DNA of 64,000 nt from Nectonema munidae (lineage: Eukaryota > Nematomorpha > Nectonematoida > Nectonematidae), in the NCBI GenBank assembly GCA_030549495.1, contig JAUIRK010000404.1, positions 62,001-126,000 of the forward strand. Reading direction: 5' to 3'. The translations under genes and the position numbers were made by a program. Below the pieces are notes generated by a model. It saw only the letters and a program-made list of their open reading frames with translations, made no database searches and was not told the origin of the DNA. Shown here piece after piece: positions 24,541 to 34,649 of the stretch (its first letter is position 1; each line of letters begins with the position of its first letter).

Positions 24541-24548
24541 CATTTTTT

Positions 24549-26450
24549 TTATAAAAGTACTTTAACTCATTTGAAATTTTTTAAAAATTATTTATAAACC
24601 GATAATTCTTTTTGAAACAATATTCCCAACCCAAATTTGTTTTACAATGTGCACTACTTAGCATAACACAGAAATCTATTTAGCCAAAGTAGCTAGTTTA
24701 GAAAACCTTGAAAAGTCTTCTTAATTTTTAATAATGTAAAAAAATATCTACTACAAAATTTCGGTAGTTTTGCAATTAATTTTGTTTTGCTCAATATTAT
24801 CATCCAATTCTTCTATTAAACCCATATTTCAAATGTCGAAGATTAATTGATTATTTTATCTCAATGGGGGATTCAGAATGGGTGATAGAGTGATCGTCTC
24901 TCCCCTCTCTTCCATTGCCAATTTTTGAGCATGACAGTTTATATTTCAATCAGAATTAGTTTCATTTTGTGAAAAAAGAGTTGTATTTCAGATCCGTAAC
25001 ATGGTTTGAGTGAATGTTTTCTGTGTAGTATTAGTAATACTCTAAAGTAATACTCTAGGCATTCATTCACGATGATTTTGTCATAAAATTGCCTTTTAGA
25101 TTCCCTTTACTTTTTCTAGATAAGTTATCTCTTTAATTTGAGTTATTGCACATTTTATTACTTCATCATTATCATTTTTAGAAAAAAACTTTCATACTCT
25201 TTTTCTTTGGTATTAAAAATACAGCCACTGTTAAGATGATCAATATAAGACTTGAACTTTCTTCAATCAAATCTGAAACTTATTTTTCAACGATGATAGA
25301 TATTTCAAAATTTCTTTTCTCATCGATAATACAATTATTTTAGGTTTTTGACTGTAAAAGGGGCTCAGTGTTTGTTTCAAAGTTTGTTTAAAAATCACTA
25401 CCTTAATTATAGCAAAAAGGAGACACGCAAAAAAGCGACACGTTTTTGTAATAAAATAAAATTATGTACCGCAATTCGCTATACACATGAATAATTGATT
25501 CAAGCATAAGTAAAATACAATTTCAGCTTGTTTGACAAGATTGCCAAACATTTTTAACCTTCCAACACCAAATACAGAATCAATTGTTTCAAAGATTGCA
25601 AAACATTTTAAACCTTCTAACACCAAATACAGAATCGGATCAACGAAAAATTCTCTTCTCTAAAGATTTACAAAAGAGCTGGTTCTGTTTAGGCCAATGC
25701 AACTCTGATATCATTACTCACTCCGAAACTGTTTTAGGATTTGGTTTGGCAAGTCGCGTGAAAAACGCTAGCTCATACTCATACATAGTGGCAAATAGAA
25801 TCAAAACTTTCAGAGCCATTCTTGCACAGTATAGGACTATCCACGTTCAATCGAAAATCGCTTTGAGACATTTGGCAAAAACCTAAGATTGAAAAAAGAC
25901 TGATTTGGCAGGTTTGAATAGATCCACAAAATAAGTGTTTTCAGACAATATGCTTTCAAACTCTTCTGAAATTACCTCCGTTATAGACAAAGATTCATCA
26001 TTCTCATAGAAATCTATTAAATTTTCATGATTTCTTATTAAAGCACTCTTTTTAGTTTTCAAACTTTTTTTAATAATAATTGGCTACACGTTTGACGTGA
26101 CTTTAGCTTAAAAATCAATAGCAAACTTTTTCAAAGGCATTTAGTTAAACAACTTTTTGTAACTTGCAAAACTCCTAATATAAAATTCTGAATTGTATTT
26201 TTGGAAACTTAAAAATTCTTCAGTTTGGATTTTGAAAGTAAGAAAATTGCTATCTATTAAAGATAAATAACTAATAATTAACAAAGTTGATGTCAGGAAA
26301 GAACATTATCAGCACATGACAGCAACAGATCTATATTAGTGATTCATTTAAAGATACATCTAAACGCTTATGTGTTATGTTATGTATAATTTATTTATCT
26401 CTATTCTTATCATTTTTTGTAGGTTAAATTTTTATAATCTTTTATAATTT
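24549..26450. other. No recognised gene; tandem duplication
   Basis: Mostly AT-rich. At about 25,545-25,660 a unit of roughly 55 bp is duplicated, 'aacaccaaatacagaatc' occurring at 25,564 and again at 25,619. A 100-codon open frame (25,584-25,886) starts inside the repeat. It has no domain I recognise and may be a relic of an unknown repeat. Confidence 0.4.
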
Positions 26451-26459
26451 AGAGTAAAA

Positions 26460-26474
26460 ATGGAGAATGCTTAA
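26460..26474 (+). promoter_or_regulatory. Overlapping upstream mini-ORF at the YTHDC2-like start
   Basis: ATG at 26,460 reads M-E-N-A-stop, ending at 26,474 and overlapping the main ATG (26,467) in another frame. Its context (aaaaATGg) looks stronger than that of the main start (gagaATGc). An in-frame TAA at 26,455-26,457 means the long frame cannot extend upstream without splicing. A possible 3' splice site (tttttgtag) ends at about 26,412. Confidence 0.45.
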
Positions 26475-29400
26475 TGAAAGTGCAAAAATATCAATTTTCT
26501 TATGTTTGGAAAACTTTTTGCAGGATGAAAGCTCGATTCTTTTAGAATTTCCATCACACTTAGGTAAAAATGATAGAGCCTTTGTAAAGAGTTTATGTCC
26601 AAAGCTGAACCTTTTTGCTCAATCGTTCGGGAGTAAGTTCAAAAGATTTATCAAAGTCGCTAAAAGTAATTATGCTTTTGAAAATTCAAAGCCTTTTTGT
26701 ATTAATATACCTAACGAAATTTCTCATATCCTAACACAATTTTTTAAATTGTATTCTTTATCCTTTAGAGAAAAGTGCGAAATATCCACTTCTAATGAAA
26801 GAATTAACAATCTTTATAATTGTTTTGATTCAGATTTTGATAACACTATAGGTAAAATTATGATTGGCTCTAAATTTCTTGTAGATCAAAGCATACTTTT
26901 TAAGAAACCATTATTATCCACTCATCTTCCTATACATGATCATAAAACGAATATTATTGATTTAATAAATTCTAACAATTTTACTTTCATATATGGAGAA
27001 AGTTTCATCGGAAAGTCAACCCAAATTCCTCTTTATATTTTGCAAAATGCTATCACACAAAAGACACCAGTGCGAATAATATGTGTTAAACCTAGTCAAT
27101 TATCCTGTCAGTTTTCTGCTTATTACTTAGCCAAGTGTACAGATACGAAAATAGGTCAATTTATAGGTTTTCAAAGTAGTTTAGAAAGCAAAATCTCACC
27201 TCGCAATTTAATTACTTTTTGTTGTGCAAATGCACTCATACAGAACTTTGTTAAACTTGACTCACAACTCGGATCGCTCACACACATTTTGATTGATGAA
27301 ATCTACCCCTTTTCATGCGTACTTTCCGTTTTAATGATCTGCCTAAAAGCATTAGTCAATAAATCAAAGAAAGTCAAGATAGTTATCATTTCAAGTAATG
27401 ATTCAAGCAGAATAGTAGATAGTTTATGCAAATTTCTACCTCATTTAGCTAAATACCATATAAACTTTAGCAGTATCATCGATGCCAAAGTTTTTTACCT
27501 AGAGGACACGTATGCGTTCTATTTTGAAAATTCTTGTGATATCGATGATTTATTTAGTGGCCCCTTAATTGCCTCCAATAAAGCAAAATCCTTGGCTCTA
27601 GAAGACTTTATTAAGAAAAAAGGGTCATTGTTTAAAAAGATTTCAAATTATAATATTTTGAACTTTACAAATTTATTGATAGAAGCCGATCTGAAAATAG
27701 ATTCTTTAATTGAATATTTATGGTCCTCCTGTGATGAAGATATGTTTACAAGGATAATAAATCATGCAGTTAATGAAAAACCTATTTATTTTGACAAAAG
27801 ACACTCTGTTTACAATCTTACTTTACTCATGGTAGCATGTGGTTTAGGATTGCGTGAAGTTGCATATTCTTTAATATGCTGTGGAGCTTCATTGCAAGCT
27901 ATGGATGTGAACGGTTCTACTCCTTATGATTGGGCAATAAAATTTAAAAATTCAGATGTTCAAAATCTGTTATGTACCTTTACTCATTTGCTTTATTTTC
28001 CTTTTAAGTTCCCGAAAAAAATGGATGTTATTGAAAAGACACAATTTGAACATAGTAATTATCAGTATAGCTTATTTTTTTTAAATAGGATAGCTTATAT
28101 TGTTAATTTAATTTGGCTAGTTCACACAAGGGAAAAAGAAGGAGTGGTATTAGCTTATTTGCCTCGTTTGGATGATGCATTAGCCATTAAAGATATGCTT
28201 ATTCTCAAATTTGAAGAGAGCGTGGATTCTGCTTATGAACATTTGACAGTATTCATTCTTTCAGATTTAACACAACTTGAAGAGGTTTATAATATAAACG
28301 GGCTTGCAACGAAGCTTTCAAATCGAGTGGTAATTTTGTCCACAAGCATTGGTGAGACCATATTCATCAGTGATAAGATAAAATACATTATTGATTGTGG
28401 CATTGATTTTCTGTATACATTAGATGAAAAGAATTGCGATCTGAATATTGGCAAATACGTTTTAATAAGTTCTGAAAGACTTGATCAAAGAACTAGAATT
28501 TTAATGCCCTCATCTCCATCATCTAATCAAGCTAAAGTGTTTAGATTATTCCCTAAATCCCTCATATTTTCTTCATCTTCTTTTCAGGAAATTTTTTTTA
28601 AGAGTTTTGAAGTTCAATCTATGCTGATTCAATCTCGCTTTCTTTCTACTCCGAATATATCAATGTTGGACTTTGTATCTAAACTTTTGCTGCATTTACC
28701 AGTTAATTATGCAAGGCATCATATTAGTAATCTTAAATTAATTGATATTTTCGATGCTACTTCTAACATGTGTACTGAATTCGGAAAAATTTCTCTAACA
28801 CTTCCTTTACCTCCAAACTTTATTAAAGCAATCATATTATCTCTTGTTCTTAAATGCTTACATCCAATTATCACTACTGCTTGCTTTTTGTCAAACCCAA
28901 GCGTATTTATCACTTCAAAATGTCAAAATGAGAATATGGCCTTGGATTTTCAAATGTCTTTTAAGCGAAGGTGCGCAGAAAACTCCTTTTCCGATCATTT
29001 TGTGTTGTTAAAAATTTTTCAATCCTGGATCAAATCTAAATCCGATGGCTGGGAACAACAATTTTGTCAACATAACTCATTAAACCAGGCTGTTTTATAT
29101 TCGGTTCTCTCATTACGTTCCAATGTATTAGGCTTATTGCGAGCAAACGGTTTCATCAAGCACAAAGGAGCGTTAGACATTCGAGAAGTAAATGCCAATG
29201 CTAATAATTGGTCACTGGTTAAAGCTGTCCTTATAACGGCTTTTTACAATAATATAGGCCAAATTACCAAATACTCCGATCCTTTCACATTTGCCAAATT
29301 ACCAAATATACCGTGTACACAAATTAGTCCCTTCACTAGCTTTGTTGGTGTGCTAGGATATAATAATCAATTTTATTCGAAGAAAAGTTGTCAGGAAGTT

Positions 29401-30537
29401 TCATTGTCTAAAAATACTTCTCCACACAGCCCATATTTTTTATACGATGAATGTGTATCCAATAATGACGTATCCATTGTAAGTGGCCTAACAATGGTAT
29501 CCCCGATTGCATTAGTACTATTTGCAGGCCCACTTAAATTAAGTAAAGAACATTGGAAACAACAAAATTTAGAAGATTTAGATTCGTCTACCCAGGAAAA
29601 CTTTTTCTCAAGTTCAGGTTCAGAAGAAAGCAACTGTAAGAATGAAAATGTCACGAATTTTGTTTTCGATTTAGATGATTTTCTCAAATTTTATTCTGTT
29701 CCCGATTCCCTTATTAAGCATCTATTACACTTGCGTTACAAACTCTCACATTTAACTCTAAAATTGCTGAGATCTTCTTTTAATTGCTCCCTAAGCTCTA
29801 GTGACAATGATGTTATATCCACAATTGCTCAAGTTTTAACACAAAGTGATGACTCCTACAATTTTAAACAGCCAAGCAACATTCTGATAAAGCCCAAATT
29901 TTTGTTCAAATCAAAGTCCATATTTGATTGCTACAAACATTCTAAGCAAAACACAGAGCATAGTGAACAAGTGAACAATATAACGAACAACGAAAGTAAT
30001 CTCGACTTGATGAATTCAATAGAAAAGATTTCGCATAACTTATATAGTACTAGTGGCAGCAGTAGCTTCTTCTTTTACATATACAGGGTCACTTCTAAGA
30101 AGTTTGATTCCTTTCTACAAGGACTAATCCCTTTTACTTACTCTCAACAGTTGAAAATTTCATTTGATATACGAGAATTTACTCTAACTTTGCAATCTTC
30201 AGACGATGCCGACAAAGTATTGCTATGCATTTTCTTTTATGACTGTGATGATGGCTGTATTTTGGGGATTTGTGAAATGCATTCTTCCTGTTTCACTCAA
30301 AACTCTTCCTTTGAAAGTGAAAACATAAGTGTCCAGAGTGCAGATAGAGATCTGCTTTGCAAGGCTTCCTCTTTTTTTTCACTTGGCATCAGACTTAAAG
30401 CCATTGATTTTAAATCTTATTCTATATTGAATGAATTATGTACGAATTCTTCAGCATACGATGTTGGCTTATTCAAAATTAACAACAATATTTCTCTAAA
30501 TCTTTTTAATATTATCAAAAAAATGCAAAAATTGTGA
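26467..30537 (+). CDS. YTHDC2/Bgcn-family RNA-binding pseudo-helicase
   Basis: An uninterrupted frame of 1356 residues. The order matches YTHDC2: R3H domain (about 1-70, ISIFLCLENFLQDESSILLE then FPSHL), RecA-1 (about 160-330), two ankyrin-like repeats (446-503, LTLLMVACGLGLREVAYSLI), RecA-2 (about 540-690), HA2/winged helix (about 735-880, FSDHFVLLKIFQSWIKSKSD), OB-fold (about 900-1015), a Ser/Asn-rich linker and a divergent YTH-like end (about 1200-1356). Walker A survives as GESFIGKS (177-184). Motif II is DEIY (277-280) instead of DEVH. Motif VI is QRTRILMPS (674-682), lacking the GRAGR arginines. ATP-driven unwinding is therefore unlikely. Drosophila Bgcn, a germline translational repressor, shows similar erosion. 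A germline role is inference. No introns are seen; this may be a retrogene. Confidence 0.9.
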   Translation: MLNESAKISIFLCLENFLQDESSILLEFPSHLGKNDRAFVKSLCPKLNLFAQSFGSKFKRFIKVAKSNYAFENSKPFCINIPNEISHILTQFFKLYSLSFREKCEISTSNERINNLYNCFDSDFDNTIGKIMIGSKFLVDQSILFKKPLLSTHLPIHDHKTNIIDLINSNNFTFIYGESFIGKSTQIPLYILQNAITQKTPVRIICVKPSQLSCQFSAYYLAKCTDTKIGQFIGFQSSLESKISPRNLITFCCANALIQNFVKLDSQLGSLTHILIDEIYPFSCVLSVLMICLKALVNKSKKVKIVIISSNDSSRIVDSLCKFLPHLAKYHINFSSIIDAKVFYLEDTYAFYFENSCDIDDLFSGPLIASNKAKSLALEDFIKKKGSLFKKISNYNILNFTNLLIEADLKIDSLIEYLWSSCDEDMFTRIINHAVNEKPIYFDKRHSVYNLTLLMVACGLGLREVAYSLICCGASLQAMDVNGSTPYDWAIKFKNSDVQNLLCTFTHLLYFPFKFPKKMDVIEKTQFEHSNYQYSLFFLNRIAYIVNLIWLVHTREKEGVVLAYLPRLDDALAIKDMLILKFEESVDSAYEHLTVFILSDLTQLEEVYNINGLATKLSNRVVILSTSIGETIFISDKIKYIIDCGIDFLYTLDEKNCDLNIGKYVLISSERLDQRTRILMPSSPSSNQAKVFRLFPKSLIFSSSSFQEIFFKSFEVQSMLIQSRFLSTPNISMLDFVSKLLLHLPVNYARHHISNLKLIDIFDATSNMCTEFGKISLTLPLPPNFIKAIILSLVLKCLHPIITTACFLSNPSVFITSKCQNENMALDFQMSFKRRCAENSFSDHFVLLKIFQSWIKSKSDGWEQQFCQHNSLNQAVLYSVLSLRSNVLGLLRANGFIKHKGALDIREVNANANNWSLVKAVLITAFYNNIGQITKYSDPFTFAKLPNIPCTQISPFTSFVGVLGYNNQFYSKKSCQEVSLSKNTSPHSPYFLYDECVSNNDVSIVSGLTMVSPIALVLFAGPLKLSKEHWKQQNLEDLDSSTQENFFSSSGSEESNCKNENVTNFVFDLDDFLKFYSVPDSLIKHLLHLRYKLSHLTLKLLRSSFNCSLSSSDNDVISTIAQVLTQSDDSYNFKQPSNILIKPKFLFKSKSIFDCYKHSKQNTEHSEQVNNITNNESNLDLMNSIEKISHNLYSTSGSSSFFFYIYRVTSKKFDSFLQGLIPFTYSQQLKISFDIREFTLTLQSSDDADKVLLCIFFYDCDDGCILGICEMHSSCFTQNSSFESENISVQSADRDLLCKASSFFSLGIRLKAIDFKSYSILNELCTNSSAYDVGLFKINNNISLNLFNIIKKMQKL

Positions 30538-30576
30538 ATTCATTTGTACTTTGTTTTCTACTTTTTAATGACGTGC

Positions 30577-30582
30577 AATAAA
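30577..30582 (+). terminator. Poly(A) signal of the YTHDC2-like gene
   Basis: AATAAA 40 nt after the stop codon. It implies a very short 3' UTR. Confidence 0.6.
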
Positions 30583-31546
30583 GCACAATAGCATTAATAT
30601 CAAAAATGTTAAGACATTAAATTTTAGTATTAATATTTTCATGCAATTCTTTTCCTGTGATATTGGCAAATTTTATATAATAAATGCTAATTCTTATTTT
30701 TTAAATAGAATATATTTTTTCAATTTAAAATAACCCCTTACATTCCAACATTCTCAAATTTAGAACATCACTCTAGTTTGATCTTATTACTAGAAAGAAA
30801 GAAAGAAAGATTTATTGTACATAAAAAGCATATTTGAAGAAATAAAACAGTAAGAGAAAAATCCATGAGCATACTCAAGACTAAAGTCGCTCTCAGTATT
30901 GCTCAAATTAAATGTAGGAAACATGAAGTTAAATAAGTTACAAATTGTGTTGGTATGATGGTTGATATGAAATGTAGATCGAATGAAAAATCATGTAAAT
31001 ATGAACATAAAAGTAGGGCTGATATATATATATAAATCTTCATATAAATACATCTATATATGTACTCAGTTTTATACAGAAAAAAAATCGATAGTTATAC
31101 ATTATTTAACCCTATTAGTGCTGGGGGGGGGGCGTAAAACGCCCCCTCCCACTTGGCTAAAAAATTAATTGTAGAAAATTGGCTGAATCATATCCGTTCA
31201 AATTTTGTGACTTTTCCTAAAATCGCTAGCTGCATCTTTTGAAACCATTTTCATGGTAGTTGAATGACCCCTTCATGTCCAAAACTGTCTCAAAATAAAA
31301 AAAAATTATTTTTCAGCAAAATTTTGACATTATCTGTACTTAACCTTATAACTTAGGATCTATATTATATAATACCCTGAAAATTTATAATTATATACAG
31401 TTTAGAACGCATAACACTTTATATATTTAATTTTTTCAATAATCATGGCTACTTTTTAGAAAATGTCAATCAAAATTTTGATTGATGAAAAATATATCTA
31501 ATAAAATATACTTTCAAATTTTACATAAAATATATGTTTTTATACT

Positions 31547-32815
31547 AAATCGGTCATGCTGTTTTCATTTCTGAACTCATTTTTTACATTTAGGATATGA
31601 AAATACCTATATGTGTTAATCAAATTTGCGGTTTACTTCTGAAAATTGTCTCCAAAAACATTCCTTCACATTTTACATAAAATATATGTTTTATACCAAA
31701 TCGATCATGTTGTTTTCATTTCTTGACTCATTTTTTACATTTAGGATTTGAAAATACCTATAAGTGTTAATCAAATTTGCGGTTTACTTCTGAAAATTCT
31801 CTCCAAAAACATTCCTTCACATTTTAAATAAAAACATATGTGTTATACTAAATCGGACATGCTGGTTTCATTTCTGGACTCATTTTTTACGTTTAGGATC
31901 TGAAAATACCTATAAGTGTTAATTAAATTTGCGGTTTACTTCTGAAAATTGTCTCCAAAAATATTTTCTTGAAATATATGTTTTAACACCAAATCAATCA
32001 TGCTGGTTTCATTTCTGGACTCATTTTTTACGTTTAGGATGTGAAAATACATATAAGTGTTAATCAAATTTGCGGTTTACTTCTAAAAATTGTCTCCAAA
32101 AACATTCATTCAAATTTTACAATTAAATATATGTTTTTATACCAAATCAACCATGCTAGTTTCATTTATGGACTCAATTTTTGCAGTTTGAATTTGAAAA
32201 TACATATAAGTATCAATTAAATTTGCGTTTAGTTCTAAAATTTGTTTTTATAGCAAATATATCATGATTTCATTTCTGAACACAGTTTTCGCATTTAGAG
32301 GTTTTACTGCTAGTGACAATCAAATTTGCGGTTTATGTCGTAAAACTATATCCCAAAATATTCTCTCTAATTTTACATGAAATATATGTTTTTATACCAA
32401 TTCGACCATGATAATTTTTATTTTTGAAATCATTTTTTGCATTTAGAGGTTTTAAATGTCTGAAAGTGTCAATAAATTTTCGATTTACGTCTAATGTCTG
32501 CAGAAATATTTTTAAAATTTAAATAAAATATGTGTTTTTATGCCAAATGGAAGATGTTGGTTTCATTTTTGGACTCAGGTTTGGCATTTATGGTTTTAAA
32601 ATATCGGAAAGCTTGAATAAGATTTGCGGTTTACTTCTAGATAGTGTTTTCAAAAATATTTTCAAAAAAATAAAATATCTGTTTTATACCAAATCGACTA
32701 TGCTTATTTTATTTCTGTACTGGATTTTTGATAATACGGTTAAAAAATATCTCGAAGTGGCAATTGAATTAGTAATGTATGCCTGAAAAACAGTTCTGTA
32801 AAAAAATTTCAAAAA
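31547..32815 (+). repeat. Right-arm array, period about 150 bp
   Basis: Nine units start at AAATCG(G/A)(T/C)CATG-like words at 31,547, 31,698, 31,850, 31,991, 32,144, 32,255, 32,399, 32,545 and 32,691. Most spacings are 141-153 bp, and one unit is shortened to 111. Typical unit contents are 'gtttcatttctggactcatt', 'ttttacatttaggat', 'aaaatacctataagtgttaa' and 'tttgcggtttacttctgaaa'. Confidence 0.9.
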
Positions 32816-33859
32816 ATGGCTGCATATTAGGTATATAGTAAAAATATTCTTTTTTTTTCTATATTTTGGCTTATAATACTTTCTACAATCATCTTAGGTA
32901 TGAAATATTTATTAAAAAAAAATAAAACGTATTATAAAATCTTTTGAAAATTTGTATGAGAGAAGGAACCAAGTTGAAAACTAATTGAAAAGAGAACATG
33001 TGATCAAAAGAAATAATTTAAAAAAATATGTTGACTAAATGGAAGATCTGCAATGTTCTAATGAACTAGGAAGTGGTTTAATTATATAATATTAGATGCT
33101 TCAAAAAAAGATTTTGACTGAAAAAAAAGTTCCTCTTTTACAAATGAAAAATATTTAAATCTATAGCTTATCATCTAGGATTACAGTTAACATTTAGCTA
33201 AGATGGGTAGGAAATCTGAAAATTTAGAATAGGTCAGATTTATCAAAAATGGCACAGGTGCCAATATGTGAGAATTTAGTCACTATCAAGATATTTTTAA
33301 TTTAAATTGAATTTGTCCATCTTTTTCCTTTTGTGTCAAAGAGATAATTTTTTAGATGAAGAACGTTGACAACTTTTTGTAATTGAACAATCAGCATCAC
33401 GAATGATTCATCAGAAAAAATCCTTTGAAATAAGAGTGGTTGACAAATATTCAGGCTTGATAATAAAATACACGATACTTATAAAAAAAGTAATTTTATC
33501 CTTATAAAAAAATTTTCGAACACACTTTGAAGAATATAAATTTCTAATGAAAAAGAGCTACCAAAAAAGGATCATCATAGAATGAATACCAAAATTACAT
33601 ACTGTAAATTATAATATGACGTAGAGACTACGAGCCGATAACGAATTTGTAGCCGAAAAGATGGAGGTCCTATCGAGTTACATAAGTTACTGTAGAATGA
33701 AATATTTTGAGTGAATTAAACACCTAAAGTTAGTTTATTAAATAAATTAAGAAAATAATTACCAGAGAAATACTGCAAGTAGAAGTTATTTTTATGTTTA
33801 TATATTTGACATTGATTTACAGGTTTAATCGATTTTTTGACAGGTTTTATTGATTTCAT

Positions 33860-34470
33860 AAAAAATGAACATCACCATTAAATTCTGCATACTTGAAATG
33901 TATAAAAAACTTTAAAAGAATCAAAATTTTAATTTTGACATGGGCTGTAATATTTAAATTTGTCAGGTTTGACTAATTTTTTATAAAAAAAAAGGAATAT
34001 AACCAGTAAACACAGCCTACTTGAAAATGGATATATGTGTGTAAAAAACATTATATAATTATTTAGATAAAAAGTTTCTTTTTTGAGATGAGCTGTCACA
34101 TTTAGATCAATTTTTTGATAGGTTTGATTGATTTTCATAAAAAAATGAATATCACCACTGAATTCAGCTTACTTGAAAATGGGTATACATGTGTAAAAAA
34201 CTTTGTATACTTATTTAGATAAAAAGTTCTTTTTTGAGATGAGCTGTCACATTTAGATCAATTTTTTGACACGTTTGATTGATTTTCATAAAAAATGAAT
34301 ATCACCACTGAATTCAGCATACTTGAAAATGGGTATATATGTGTAAAAAACTTTATATCTTATTTAGATAAAATGTTCCTTTTTGAGATGAGCTGTCAAA
34401 TATAAATCAATTTTTTGACAGGTTTGCTTGATTTTGATAAAAAATGGACATCACCACTGAATTCAGCATC
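33860..34470 (-). repeat. Left-arm array, period about 147-150 bp
   Basis: Five units carry CACCACTGAATTCAGCATAC-type words at about 33,868, 34,000, 34,147, 34,297 and 34,447, with spacings 132, 147, 150 and 150. Other unit words are 'ttgaaaatgggtatat', 'gagatgagctgtcaca' and 'tttgattgattttcat'. The unit is unrelated to the right-arm unit. Confidence 0.9.
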
Positions 34471-34649
34471 GTTGAAATATATATGTAACATTAAAAATAT
34501 TTATAAAAACTTATTAATCTCTGAGAAAAATAGGGGGGGGGGGGGCACTTTACGCCCCCCCCCCCAGCACTTGAGCGGACAAATTTTGCCCAGCACTAAT
34601 AGGGTTAAGACCTATTACAGATATAGCAAGTTGGACTACAAGAGATTAC

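Larger units (their letters stand above)
31110..34604. mobile_element. Family A copy 2: complete non-autonomous piggyBac-like element
   Basis: The best preserved copy, 3495 bp. Both ends are CCCTATTAGTGCTGGG (31,110 and, inverted, 34,604), each abutting TTAA (31,106-31,109 and 34,605-34,608). Just inside each end a G-run/C-run pair can fold, for example GGGGGCG-TAAAA-CGCCCCC near 31,125-31,150. The interior is sub-terminal unique sequence, the right-arm array (31.5-32.8 kb), a unique core (32.8-33.85 kb), then the left-arm array (33.86-34.5 kb). No transposase remains. Ends and target site fit piggyBac, and mobilisation in trans is inferred. It is inserted in a LINE. Confidence 0.85.

Noticed and set aside
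31547-32815. CRISPR-like array
   Set aside because: Units are contiguous imperfect tandem copies without unique spacers, in a eukaryotic transposable element.
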